Source of the DNA: Salinirubellus salinus
GTDB taxonomy: Archaea > Halobacteriota > Halobacteria > Halobacteriales > Haloarculaceae
Assembly: GCF_025231485.1 (NCBI RefSeq)
Contig: NZ_CP104003.1
Coordinates: 3,534,001-3,598,000 of the forward strand
DNA length: 64,000 nt
Reading direction: 5' to 3'
In this document: in pieces, positions 24,550-33,159 of the stretch
Numbering within the stretch: position 1 is the first letter of the stretch
Layout of the letters: each line of letters opens with the position of its first letter
The notes under the pieces: model-generated
Databases searched by the model: none
What the model was told of the DNA's origin: nothing
Seen by the model: only the letters and a program-made list of their open reading frames with translations
Translations under genes and position numbers: made by a program

Positions 24550-25949
24550 TCGTCCACCTCCTCGTCGTCGGCCGCGTCACCGAAGTGCGTGAACGCCGTG
24601 GTCACGCCACCGTCGGTCTCCACACGGACACCACCGTCCGCCAGCGCGCCGGGTTCGTCGCCCGCCGTGAACTCGGGGTACGTGTCGAGGCCGTGTTCGC
24701 CACGGTCCAGCCCGAGTTCCTCCTCCTCCTCGGAGACGCGCAGGCCGATGGTCGCCCCGATGACGCCGAGGACGACCATCGTCACGAGGACCGTCCACGT
24801 GCCGACGACGAGCGTGCCCGCGACCTGCATGAGCAGCTGGTTCAGCGAGAAGCCGGCCACGTCGAAGAACGGGATGAGCATCGTGCCGATGAACCCCGCG
24901 CTGCCGTGGACGGCGAAGACGCCACACACGTCGTCGATCTTCAGGTTGTCGACGACCCAGCGGTAGACCAGCGGGGTCTGCGCGCCGCCGACGATGCCGA
25001 TGACGAGCGCGCCGGGCCACGAGACGTGGACACACGCGCCCGTGATGGCCACGAGACCGGCGAGCAGGCCGTTGGCCGCGAACAGCGGGTCCGGCTTGCC
25101 CTCCCAGAACGTGGTGACGAGCGTGGAGGCGACCATGCCGGCGCCCATCGCCAGCGTGGTGTTCAGCGCGACGCGACCGAGCGCCTCGCCGTTGAACGCG
25201 CCCTCGCCCGTGAGGACGGTGGCCTGCGTGCCGACGTTGAAGCCGTACCAGCCGAACGCGAGGATGAGCGTGCCGATGACCGCGAACAGCACGCTGTGCC
25301 CCGGAATCGGGCGGGCGTTCCCCTCGCTGTCGAAGCGACCCGTGCGCGGGCCGACCATGTACGCCGCCGTCAGGCCGGCGATGCCGCCCAGCGCGTGGAC
25401 GACCGTCGCGCCCGCGAAGTCCTTGTAGCCGACGCCGCCGAGCGCCTGCCCGATGTAGCCGGCACTCGAGAGCAGGCCGTCACCGCCCCACGCGAACCCG
25501 GAGACGACCGGGTAGATGAACGCCACCATGGCGAACGCGTAGACGACGTACGCGGAGAACTTCATCCGCTCCGCGACCGCCCCCGAGACGATGGTCGCCG
25601 CCGTCATGGCGAACACCGCGCCGAAGAGCCAGCCGATCCACGCCCCTGGGCTGTTCACGTACGCGAACGCCGAGGAGACGTCGAGCGACGCCCCCGGCGT
25701 GGTCGCGTACCCGGCCAGCGCGGAGACGCCCGCGCCGACGAGGAAGAAGACCAGTACCCCCATCCCCCAGTCCATCATGTTCTTCATCACGACGTTGCCC
25801 GCGTTCTTCGCGCGGACCTGGCCGGCCTCCAGCAGCGCGAACCCCGGCTGCATGAAGAAGATGAGGAAGGTGACGGTGAGCACCCACACCGCGTTGATGC
25901 TGTCCGCGATGGCGGTGATGTCACCCTGAATCGGGAGTAACCCTAACAT
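24546..25949 (-). CDS. amt: Ammonium transporter (copy 2)
   Basis: A 467-aa Amt channel with [47 protein letters not shown] and [13 protein letters not shown]. The start at 25949 (MLGLLPIQ) lies at the same place as in copy 1; the longer frame upstream is rejected. It differs from copy 1 by an insert in the third/fourth helix region and a longer acidic tail. GAGGTG is found 11-16 bp before the start. It is probably a recent duplication of the amt-glnK pair, now with the Lrp-like gene attached. Confidence 0.95.
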   Translation of the reverse strand: MLGLLPIQGDITAIADSINAVWVLTVTFLIFFMQPGFALLEAGQVRAKNAGNVVMKNMMDWGMGVLVFFLVGAGVSALAGYATTPGASLDVSSAFAYVNSPGAWIGWLFGAVFAMTAATIVSGAVAERMKFSAYVVYAFAMVAFIYPVVSGFAWGGDGLLSSAGYIGQALGGVGYKDFAGATVVHALGGIAGLTAAYMVGPRTGRFDSEGNARPIPGHSVLFAVIGTLILAFGWYGFNVGTQATVLTGEGAFNGEALGRVALNTTLAMGAGMVASTLVTTFWEGKPDPLFAANGLLAGLVAITGACVHVSWPGALVIGIVGGAQTPLVYRWVVDNLKIDDVCGVFAVHGSAGFIGTMLIPFFDVAGFSLNQLLMQVAGTLVVGTWTVLVTMVVLGVIGATIGLRVSEEEEELGLDRGEHGLDTYPEFTAGDEPGALADGGVRVETDGGVTTAFTHFGDAADDEEVDE

Positions 25950-26443
25950 CCACGCACCTCTTCCGAACGAAGCTTCGATTCGTCCACTCGTTCCGCATTC
26001 TGCATGACGTTCGTCATCTGTGTCACGGGAGAGGCTGAACGCGAGGGGATACATAAATCTTGCAGTCACCAACGTCCACTCGTGGGTCAGAATACTGGTC
26101 GAACAGGCGATTTAACCAACAATATCGACAATATAAGGTCGTGATTCGTCAACTAATTCGGCGTTCGTCGTCTCGATTTCCGGACGTACGTCGGCCGCAC
26201 CGCGTGCGTCGCACGGCGGCCCGCCACGGTCGCGTCCGTCGCGCGGTCGACCGCGGCAACCGTTGCACGAACTCCGGGTCGGGTGTGGCCGGTCGACGCT
26301 CCCCGAACGCGGATAGACGGTTCGAGCGTACCGATGCCGACGGTCTGGGACATCCGTGGACGAACGGTCACCGGCCCAGCCCCTCGAGTTCACTCACGTG
26401 TGGCGGCTCGGGTTTATTACGCCGGGGGGACTCTCGCCGCGGT
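25950..26443 (-). promoter_or_regulatory. amt copy 2 promoter and leader; divergent kinase promoter
   Basis: ACGACCTTATAT (26131-26142 on the minus strand) followed by TGTCGATATTG matches the amt copy 1 promoter block. The distance to the start codon is 182 bp, giving a long leader with a Shine-Dalgarno site. On the plus strand, GGTTTATTAC about 30 bp before 26444 is a probable promoter for the histidine kinase. No gene is seen in between. Confidence 0.6.
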
Positions 26444-27466
26444 ATGGCAGGGGAGAGCGGCTCCGCCTTCTCCGAGGAGATGGTGGAGGCGGTGGGCGTC
26501 GGGGTGGCTATCTACGGGGGCGACGGGCGCTACCGGTACGTGAACGACGCGTACGCGGACCTGCTCGGGACCGACCGCGAGGCGCTGGTCGGCCGGGCGC
26601 TCTGGGACGTGAACCCGTCGCTGGAGCGCGAGCGGTTCGCGGACTACTGGGCGTCGTTCGCGGACGGCGAGACCCGGACCGCGGAGACCGAACACGAGTT
26701 CGCGGGGACGTGCGTCCCCGTCACCACGGTGACGACCCGGCGGTCCATCGACGGGACGCCGTACCACTTCGGTACCATCCGCGACATCACCGAGCGGCGA
26801 GCGCGCGAGCGCGAACTCGAGCGGCAGAACGAGCGACTCGACTCGTTCGCGGGGATCGTCAGCCACGACCTGCGCAACCCGCTCGGCGTGGCGAAGGCGT
26901 ACCTCGATATCGCGCGCGAGGAGCGCGAGTCGGCCGAACTCGACATGGTCGGGAGCGCGCTCGACCGGATGGAGATACTCGTCGGGGACCTGCTGACCCT
27001 CGCGCGGAAGGGGGTCGCCGTCGAGGACCCGGAGCCGGTGTCGCTCCGCGGGGTGGCGACGGCCGCGTGGCGGAGCGTCGACACGGGCGAGGCGGCGTTC
27101 GAGGCGACGACCGACCGGCTCCTGCTCGCCAGCGAGAGCCGTCTCCAGCAACTGCTGGAGAACCTCTACCGGAACGCTGTCGAGCACGGCTCTGCGGACG
27201 GTTCGCTCACCGTCCGCGTCGGGCCGCTGGAGGCGGGAGCCGACGCGGGTGCGGGCTTCTACGTCGCCGACGACGGCCCCGGCATCCCGGCCGAAGACCG
27301 CGACGCCGTGTTCGCCGCCGGCGAGACCACCCACGAGGACGGCACCGGCTTCGGCCTCGCCATCGTGAAGGGTATCGCCGAGGCCCACGGCTGGACGGTC
27401 GAACTCACAGAGTCGGCCGCCGGCGGTGCCCGCTTCGAGTTCACGGGCGTCGCGTTCGAGGGCTGA
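26444..27466 (+). CDS. PAS-domain sensor histidine kinase
   Basis: A 340-aa soluble kinase. A PAS domain (about residues 12-120) begins VEAVGVGVAIYGGDGRYRYVNDA and ends with a PAC-type GTIRDITERR. A HisKA helix pair has the phospho-accepting His in FAGIVSHDLRNPLGVAK (about 146). The HATPase domain shows an N-box LLENLYRNAVEHG (about 240), a G1 box DDGPGIP and a G2 box GTGFGLAIVKGIAEAHG. It has no membrane helices and no receiver domain, so it is a cytoplasmic sensor with an unlinked partner. It is divergent from amt copy 2; a link to nitrogen is possible but unproven. Confidence 0.9.
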   Translation: MAGESGSAFSEEMVEAVGVGVAIYGGDGRYRYVNDAYADLLGTDREALVGRALWDVNPSLERERFADYWASFADGETRTAETEHEFAGTCVPVTTVTTRRSIDGTPYHFGTIRDITERRARERELERQNERLDSFAGIVSHDLRNPLGVAKAYLDIAREERESAELDMVGSALDRMEILVGDLLTLARKGVAVEDPEPVSLRGVATAAWRSVDTGEAAFEATTDRLLLASESRLQQLLENLYRNAVEHGSADGSLTVRVGPLEAGADAGAGFYVADDGPGIPAEDRDAVFAAGETTHEDGTGFGLAIVKGIAEAHGWTVELTESAAGGARFEFTGVAFEG

Positions 27467-27473
27467 CCGCCAC

Positions 27474-28463
27474 TCAGAGCCGGTCGGCGACCGTCTCCGC
27501 CCAGTAGGTCATGATGAGGTCCGCCCCCGCCCGCTTGATGGAGAGCAGCGACTCGTAGGCCGTCTCCTCCAGGTCGAGCCACCCCTTCTCGGCGGCGGCG
27601 TGGAGCATCGCGTACTCGCCGCTGACGTTGTAGGCCGCGACGGGGTGGTCGAACTCCTCGCGCACCGCTCGCACGATGTCGAGGTACGGGAGCGCGGGCT
27701 TGACCATCAGGACGTCCGCCCCCTGTTCCACGTCGAGCCGCACCTCGCGCATGGCCTCGCGGGCGTTCGCGGGGTCCATCTGGTAGTGTCGGCGGTCCCC
27801 GAACGCCGGTGCACCGTCCGCGGCGTCGCGGAACGGGCCGTAGAACGCCGACTGGTACTTCGCGGCGTAGCTCATCACCGGCACGTCGTCGAACCCCGAC
27901 GCGTCGAGTCCCTCGCGGATGGCACCCACCATCCCGTCGGTCATCGAGGAGGGGGCCACCATGTCCGCGCCGGCCTCCGCGTGCGAGACGGCGGTCCGGG
28001 CGAGGTTCTCGAGGGTGGGGTCGTTGTCGACGGTGAGCCCCTCGCCGGCCTCGGCGCCGGGTTCGAGCACCCCGCAGTGGCCGTGGTCGGTGTACTCACA
28101 GAAGCAGACGTCCGTGACGACGTAGGCGTCGGTCTCCTCGGTCACCGCGCGGGTTGCCCGCTGGACGACACCGTCGGGGGCCCACGCACGGCTCCCGACC
28201 TCGTCTTTCGACTCGGGGATGCCGAACAGCATCACCGCCTCGACGCCGGTGTCGAGTATCTCTCGCACGCGGGCGACGGCCTCGGAGACGGGGACCCGTT
28301 CGTGGCCCGGCATCGAGTCGATGGGGACCCGTTCGTCGGCCGTGGCGTCGACGAACACCGGGGCCATCAGGTCGCTTGCCCGGACCTCGGTCTCGCTGAC
28401 GAGGCCGCGGACCCCGTCCCGCCGCAGGCGCCGCGGGCGGTCCGTGAGGTCGTGGTCGCTCAT
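27474..28463 (-). CDS. hemB: Delta-aminolevulinic acid dehydratase (porphobilinogen synthase)
   Basis: A 329-aa enzyme that joins two 5-aminolevulinate molecules to porphobilinogen. It shows the zinc site DVCFCEYTDHGHCGV (three Cys, about residue 118-131), the first catalytic Lys in MSYAAKYQSAFYGPFR (about 195), the second in VLMVKPALPYLDI (about 247), and VAAYNVSGEYAM. The length is typical. Together with hemL it gives two consecutive steps of heme synthesis within 9 kb, although other genes lie between. Confidence 0.96.
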   Translation of the reverse strand: MSDHDLTDRPRRLRRDGVRGLVSETEVRASDLMAPVFVDATADERVPIDSMPGHERVPVSEAVARVREILDTGVEAVMLFGIPESKDEVGSRAWAPDGVVQRATRAVTEETDAYVVTDVCFCEYTDHGHCGVLEPGAEAGEGLTVDNDPTLENLARTAVSHAEAGADMVAPSSMTDGMVGAIREGLDASGFDDVPVMSYAAKYQSAFYGPFRDAADGAPAFGDRRHYQMDPANAREAMREVRLDVEQGADVLMVKPALPYLDIVRAVREEFDHPVAAYNVSGEYAMLHAAAEKGWLDLEETAYESLLSIKRAGADLIMTYWAETVADRL

Positions 28464-28709
28464 ACGAGCGACTCGGAGTGGCCCCGGCAAAGGTCCGTCG
28501 TTAGGGGTCCGCTGGTGCGCCGTGGTCGGCGCTCTCGTCGGTGCGTTCGAGCGGGAATGCCGTCGTGGTACACTGGAACCACACCGTGGTCCGTCACGGT
28601 CCACCGCCGGCACCGTGGCCGCTGTGTGGGTCACGCCGTCGGCACCGTCCAGCCGTCCCCTTCGACCGTGCCACAACGCCTATGCCCGTCCCTGCCTCAC
28701 CAACGAGCG

Positions 28710-29324
28710 ATGGCAGAGGCCACCGCCACGTCCTCCCCGCTCCGCGCGTTCCTGCGGGACTACGGCGTCTTCCTCGTGGTCGGCGTGGTACTCCTCGCGG
28801 CCGGCATCGCTGTCGGCCTGTTCGTCTTCGGCGACACTGAACTCGCCCGGTCGCTCATCGACCGCTACGGCCTGTACGCGCTGTTCTGCATCCTCGTCCT
28901 CGAGGGGGCGATGCTGCTCTACTTCGCGCCGAGCGAGGCGCTGGTCCCCGCCGGGGTGGCGCTCCTCGCCGAGACGACGTCGGAGGTGGCCGCCGTGATA
29001 CTCGTCGCCGTCGCGGGCGCGACGGTGGGACAGTTCCTCCTGTTCTCGTTCGCCAAGCGCGCGGGCCGGGAGTACCTCCTCGAACGGCCGTGGTTCCGGG
29101 TCGACGAGTCCCGACTGGAGCGGTTCGACCGGTGGTTCGACCGCTGGGGGCCGGTCGTCGTCCCCGTCTCGAACGCCCTGCTGTTCACCCGCGGGATGCT
29201 GACGGTGCCGGCGGGGTTCGCCGAGATGCGTGACTGGCAGTTCGTCGTCCTCTCGGCGTTCGGGTCGCTCGTCTTCCAGACGTGGCTGGCGCTGGCGGCG
29301 CTCGGTCTGCTGGGGCGGCTCTGA
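28710..29324 (+). CDS. DedA/SNARE-associated family membrane protein
   Basis: A 204-aa protein with about five membrane segments. It shows the DedA-type reentrant helix with FAPSEALVPAG (acidic residue after Pro-Ser) and a later VVVPVSNALLFTRGMLTVPAGFAEM with the conserved Arg-Gly and Pro-Ala-Gly. Relatives move undecaprenyl or other phospholipids across the membrane; in archaea the lipid substrate is unknown. The ATG at 28710 removes a long polar frame upstream. Confidence 0.82.
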   Translation: MAEATATSSPLRAFLRDYGVFLVVGVVLLAAGIAVGLFVFGDTELARSLIDRYGLYALFCILVLEGAMLLYFAPSEALVPAGVALLAETTSEVAAVILVAVAGATVGQFLLFSFAKRAGREYLLERPWFRVDESRLERFDRWFDRWGPVVVPVSNALLFTRGMLTVPAGFAEMRDWQFVVLSAFGSLVFQTWLALAALGLLGRL

Positions 29325-29378
29325 GCCTCGATCACACGCCACCAGAAACGCTTTCGCCCGGCCCGTCCCGCTTCGGGT

Positions 29379-29930
29379 ATGCCCGGTCTAGTCTTCCTGC
29401 ACACGGACGACGACGCCGTCGCCCTCCGGACCGTCGAGGAGGAGGACCTGCCGTTCCTCCAGCGCAACTGGAACGACCCGGACGTGCGGCGACTGCTCCG
29501 GTCGCCCACGCCCCGTAACGGGAAACAGACCGACGAGGCGTTCGAGGAGTGGCTCAGCGACGACGACAGCGTGAACCTCCTCGTCAGCGACGAGTCCGAC
29601 GGTGGCGACGACCCCGAGCCGGTGGGGACGGTGTCGCTGTTCCGCATCGACGAGCAGGCCGGCGTCGGCACGCTCGCCTGCTGGATCACGCCCGACGCCC
29701 ACGGCGAGGGGTACGCCACGCTCGCCACGGAAGCGATGGTCGCCCACGCGTTCGAGGAACGGCGGCTCCACAAGGTGGTCGGCGAGGCCTACGCGCACAA
29801 CGCGGCCTCCCGGCGGGTGCTGGAGAAGGTGGGGCTGCGCGAGGAGGGGGTCCTCCGCGACGAGAAGTTCGTCGACGGTGACCACGTCGACGTCCATCGG
29901 TACGGCCTGCTCGCGGACGAGTGGGCCTGA
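29379..29930 (+). CDS. GNAT family N-acetyltransferase (RimJ/RimL type)
   Basis: A 183-aa acetyltransferase. Motifs are VALRTVEEEDLPFLQRNWND at the N-terminus, LACWITPDAHGEGYATLA (acetyl-CoA loop, about residue 112), and a family-typical end, AHNAASRRVLEKVGLREEGVLRDEKFVDG. The target (ribosomal protein, antibiotic or amine) is not known. It lies 55 bp behind the DedA-like gene in the same direction. Confidence 0.9.
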   Translation: MPGLVFLHTDDDAVALRTVEEEDLPFLQRNWNDPDVRRLLRSPTPRNGKQTDEAFEEWLSDDDSVNLLVSDESDGGDDPEPVGTVSLFRIDEQAGVGTLACWITPDAHGEGYATLATEAMVAHAFEERRLHKVVGEAYAHNAASRRVLEKVGLREEGVLRDEKFVDGDHVDVHRYGLLADEWA

Positions 29931-30011
29931 GTCCGTCGTCGCGCTACGAAAGTTTCACCTTCACCGAGCCGTAGCCTCCGAGTAGAGCCGCCACGCGGCC
30001 CCCACCAATCG

Positions 30012-30704
30012 ATGCTCCCCAACTCCTGGAAACGAGACATCGCCAGCGGTCTCGTCGTGCTGGTGCCCATCCTCCTCACCGCCTACGTCGTCGCCTTCGT
30101 GTTCCAGGCACTGGCACAGATCCCGTTCCTGCAGGACGCCTTCCCCGGCCTGGAGGCCTACCAGGTCGCCGTCGCCCGCGTCGTCATCATCCTCGTCATC
30201 TTCGCCCTCCTCGTCCTCTCGGTGGGCTACCTGATGCGGACGACGCTGGGCGACGTCTTCGAGAACGCGCTCGACGGCGTGATGAACCGCCTCCCGGGCC
30301 TCCGTATCGTCTACAACGCCTCGAAGATGGCCGTCGAGACGGCCCTCTCGGGCACCGACGACCTCCAGACACCCGTGAAACTCGAGACGTGGAACGGGAT
30401 GCGGATGACCGCGTTCAAGACCGGCAAGTCGACCGACGACGGCCGGGACGTCCTGTTCCTGCCCACCGCTCCGAACATCACCACCGGGTTCGTCGTCGAG
30501 GTGGAACCCGACGACTACCACGAGACCGAGGAGACCGTCGAGGACGCGCTGACCCGCGTGCTCTCGGCTGGCTTCGGCGAGTCACGCGAGAACCGTGGCA
30601 TCGCCATCGACGTCGTGGAGGAGATGAACGGGGGCAGTGACGGCGACGGTGACGGCGGGGAGACGGGTCCGAGCGACCCGGCGCCGGCCCGGAACGACGA
30701 CTGA
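30012..30704 (+). CDS. DUF502 family membrane protein
   Basis: A 230-aa protein with two N-terminal membrane helices (about 12-35 and 62-82) and a soluble domain that includes PGLRIVYNASKMAVETAL and FLPTAPNITTGFVVEVEPDD, typical of the DUF502 family of unknown function. The acidic, Gly/Asp-rich C-terminus of about 30 residues is disordered. The family is widespread in bacteria and archaea. No neighbour gives a clue to its role. Confidence 0.85.
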   Translation: MLPNSWKRDIASGLVVLVPILLTAYVVAFVFQALAQIPFLQDAFPGLEAYQVAVARVVIILVIFALLVLSVGYLMRTTLGDVFENALDGVMNRLPGLRIVYNASKMAVETALSGTDDLQTPVKLETWNGMRMTAFKTGKSTDDGRDVLFLPTAPNITTGFVVEVEPDDYHETEETVEDALTRVLSAGFGESRENRGIAIDVVEEMNGGSDGDGDGGETGPSDPAPARNDD

Positions 30705-30757
30705 CGGTCACTGCTCACACCTCCTCGGCACTCGACGTGGACGTGCTGGCCTTCTGC

Positions 30758-31144
30758 TCAGTCGAGCGTCCGAACGACGACCCGCTCGTTCTCGACGTAG
30801 GTGCGCACGCGCTCGGCGAACGCCCCCTCGCCGGGCCACTCGGTGGCCACACCCAGCCGCGACGGGTCGCCCACGTACGTCTCGACGGTCCCCCCGGATT
30901 CCCGTGGGACCGAGACCCGGACGTACAGCCCCGAGTCGACCCCTTCGTAGGCGTCGAGGGCGGCGACGTGGTCGGTGTGGAGGAGTCGGCCCTAGACGGC
31001 GCCACCGGGGGCGAGCGTCGGGTAGCGCCCGTCGACGGGGTGCAGGCCGGTGAGGCGGGCATCGGGACCGTACTCGGAGGCGTCACCGAGGACGCGCGTG
31101 GCCACGTCCGAGTCGGTGAGCGTCCCGTAGACGAACACGTCCAT
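30758..31144 (-). pseudogene. Gamma-glutamylcyclotransferase-like gene split by in-frame TAG
   Basis: Reading from ATG 31144, the protein starts MDVFVYGTLTDSD, the family's glycine-rich substrate loop, and continues to LAPGGAV (50 residues). There a TAG (30992-30994) interrupts the frame. The same frame then continues GRLLHTDHVAALDAYEGVDSGLYVRV and ends normally at TGA 30758-30760, for a total of 128 codons. The second part is the conserved half, with the catalytic-type acidic DAYEG. No frameshift is needed, so one substitution (for example GAG or CAG to TAG) would explain it. It could also be a sequencing error; the downstream part has no obvious internal start. Confidence 0.8.
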
Positions 31145-31191
31145 ACCGGGTCACGCGCCCCCCGAACGCTTAGGTGCCACCTCTCGCAACG

Positions 31192-31731
31192 GTGGCTGTG
31201 GACCGACGTGCCCTCCTCGCGTCGCTCGCGGCGGGAACGACCGCACTCGCCGGCTGTGCATCGCTCACTGGTCCCGGCCCCACCGAGAACGTCCGGCTCG
31301 CTCGTGGACAGAGCACCGTCAGACCGCTGGCGGACCCCCTGATCCGTGGGGCCCCGAGCACCGCCGACGCACCGTACTTCTTCGCCAGCACCTACGCCCC
31401 CGGCGACACGCTGGCGGTGACCGACACCGAGCGTGCGGAGGGGTACGCCGATTCGGTGGCGGACCTCTCGGACCGGCAGTTCGCGGTCCTGACCTACCTC
31501 CGGGTGGCCGGCGCCGCCCCGGCCTCTCTGTTCCCGGAACCCAGCGGTCCCCGGGAGAGCGAGGACGGCCGTGTCGAACTCTCGCTCCGCCGCGATACCG
31601 TAGGGGACCCGCTGGAGAGCGACGAGGCCATCGGTGTCTCGCTCGCGGTGTTCGAGTACGAGGGCGGGACGCCCGAGTCCGTCGTGGTGGAACTCCCGGG
31701 CGGTGCGACGTTCGAGCTGGCGGGACCGTAG
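31192..31731 (+). CDS. Secreted lipoprotein, unknown function
   Basis: A 179-aa protein from GTG 31192 (GTG 31198 is an alternative), with a DRRALLASLAAGTTALAGCAS signal: a twin-Arg pair, hydrophobic stretch and lipobox. CGCTTAGG about 27 bp upstream is a plausible promoter. The mature part is beta-like with no known domain. It is convergent with citrate synthase, with 44 bp between stops. Confidence 0.65.
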   Translation: MAVDRRALLASLAAGTTALAGCASLTGPGPTENVRLARGQSTVRPLADPLIRGAPSTADAPYFFASTYAPGDTLAVTDTERAEGYADSVADLSDRQFAVLTYLRVAGAAPASLFPEPSGPRESEDGRVELSLRRDTVGDPLESDEAIGVSLAVFEYEGGTPESVVVELPGGATFELAGP

Positions 31732-31775
31732 CTGCTGCTCGGGGGTGGGGCAGAAGTCGCGAGGGGCGACGGTCG

Positions 31776-32909
31776 CTACCGCTCGTCGACCGGGACGAAC
31801 TCCTCGTCCTTCGGGCCGACGTAGCGGGCGCGGGGCCGGATGAGGCGGTTGTCCTCGAACATCTCGATGACGTGGGCGATCCACCCGCCGACGCGGCTCA
31901 TCGCGAAGATGGGGGTGTAGATGTCGATGGGGATGCCCATCTGGTAGTAGGTGGAGGCGGAGTAGAAGTCGACGTTCGGGGCGAGCCCCTTCTGCTCGCC
32001 GAGGTACTCCTCGATGGTGCGGGACATCTCGTACCACTTCATCTCGCCGGCCTCGCCGAGGGCCTTCGACTTCTCACTCAGGATGCGCGCACGTGGGTCC
32101 TTCACGTTGTAGACGCGGTGGCCGAAGCCGGGGACGCGCCGGCCGCGGTCGAGGGCGTCGACGACCCAGTCCAGCGGGTCCTTGCCGGAGTCGTCGACCT
32201 CCTTCAGCATCTCCATCACGTCCTGGTTGGCGCCGCCGTGGAGGCTCCCGGAGAGGGTGCCGACGGCGCTCGTGACGCCGCTGTGGAGGTCCGCGAGCGT
32301 AGAGCAGGTGACCATCGCGGAGAAGGTGGAGGCGTTCAGGCCGTGGTCGGCGTGGAGCACGAGCGCCATGTCGAACGTCTCGGCGAGGACGTCGTCCGGC
32401 TCCTCGCCGTTGAGCATGTAGAGGAAGTTCGCGGCGTGGCTCAGATCCTCGCGCGGCGCGACCGGGTCGTCGCCCTCGCGCTGGCGGGCGAACGCGGCGA
32501 GCGCCGTCGGGATCTTCGCGGTGAGGCGGCGGGCCTTCCGGAGGTTCGCGGCCTCGTCGGTCGGGTCCGCGTCGGCGTCCGGGTCGTACGCCGAGAGCGT
32601 CGAGACGATGGTCCGGAGCGCGGCCATCGGTTCCTCGTCGGCCTCGGCGAGGCGTGTGACGGTCTCGTGGACGCCGTCGGCGAGTTCGCGCTCGGCGACC
32701 ATCGCGTCGGTGTACTCGGCCAGCTCGGCCTCGTCCGGGAGGTGACCGTGCCAGAGCAGGTAGACCGTCTCCTCGTAACTCGCCTCGCGGGCGAGGTCGT
32801 CGATGGAGTATCCCCGGTAGATCAGTTCACCCTCGTCGCCGTCGATGAACGACAGCGCGGATTCCGCGACGAGGACACCCTCAAGGCCCTTCTTCAGTTC
32901 CTCGGTCAT
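31776..32909 (-). CDS. Citrate synthase
   Basis: A 377-aa type I citrate synthase that condenses oxaloacetate and acetyl-CoA. It starts MTEELKKGLEGVLVAESALS. The substrate His is in LHADHGLNAST (about 215), followed by LSGSLHGGANQDVMEML, then the catalytic-loop GFGHRVYNVKDPRA (about 285), NVDFYSASTYYQMGIP with the catalytic Asp, and an Arg-rich end RLIRPRARYVGP. The archaeal short form is about 370-390 aa. The family also includes 2-methylcitrate synthases, but no propionate genes are nearby. Confidence 0.95.
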   Translation of the reverse strand: MTEELKKGLEGVLVAESALSFIDGDEGELIYRGYSIDDLAREASYEETVYLLWHGHLPDEAELAEYTDAMVAERELADGVHETVTRLAEADEEPMAALRTIVSTLSAYDPDADADPTDEAANLRKARRLTAKIPTALAAFARQREGDDPVAPREDLSHAANFLYMLNGEEPDDVLAETFDMALVLHADHGLNASTFSAMVTCSTLADLHSGVTSAVGTLSGSLHGGANQDVMEMLKEVDDSGKDPLDWVVDALDRGRRVPGFGHRVYNVKDPRARILSEKSKALGEAGEMKWYEMSRTIEEYLGEQKGLAPNVDFYSASTYYQMGIPIDIYTPIFAMSRVGGWIAHVIEMFEDNRLIRPRARYVGPKDEEFVPVDER

Positions 32910-33159
32910 ACCACACGGTTTTCCGTGGGGTTGGGAAAAGGATTGTCGTTCGTGCATGCGACCCTCACACGTCGCGCGGTTTGCCGGTTCCTCGACCCCC
33001 GGTTGGCCACCGGCAGCGAGGCGGTTATCTCCGCTGGGGGTCCGCGGACGGTATGGAGACGCGAGTCCAGCCGCCGGCGGGACGGAGCGTGGCCTGATGC
33101 GGTTGCGTCCTCCCCGTCGGGGAACGTTTTTGTCCGGTCCCGCGAAATCCCGGGCCAGT

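Noticed and set aside
30715-32037. 440-aa minus-strand frame covering the split GGCT gene
   Set aside because: It is in another frame than the conserved GGCT protein and is Ser/Thr/Arg-rich without domains, so it does not rescue the broken gene.
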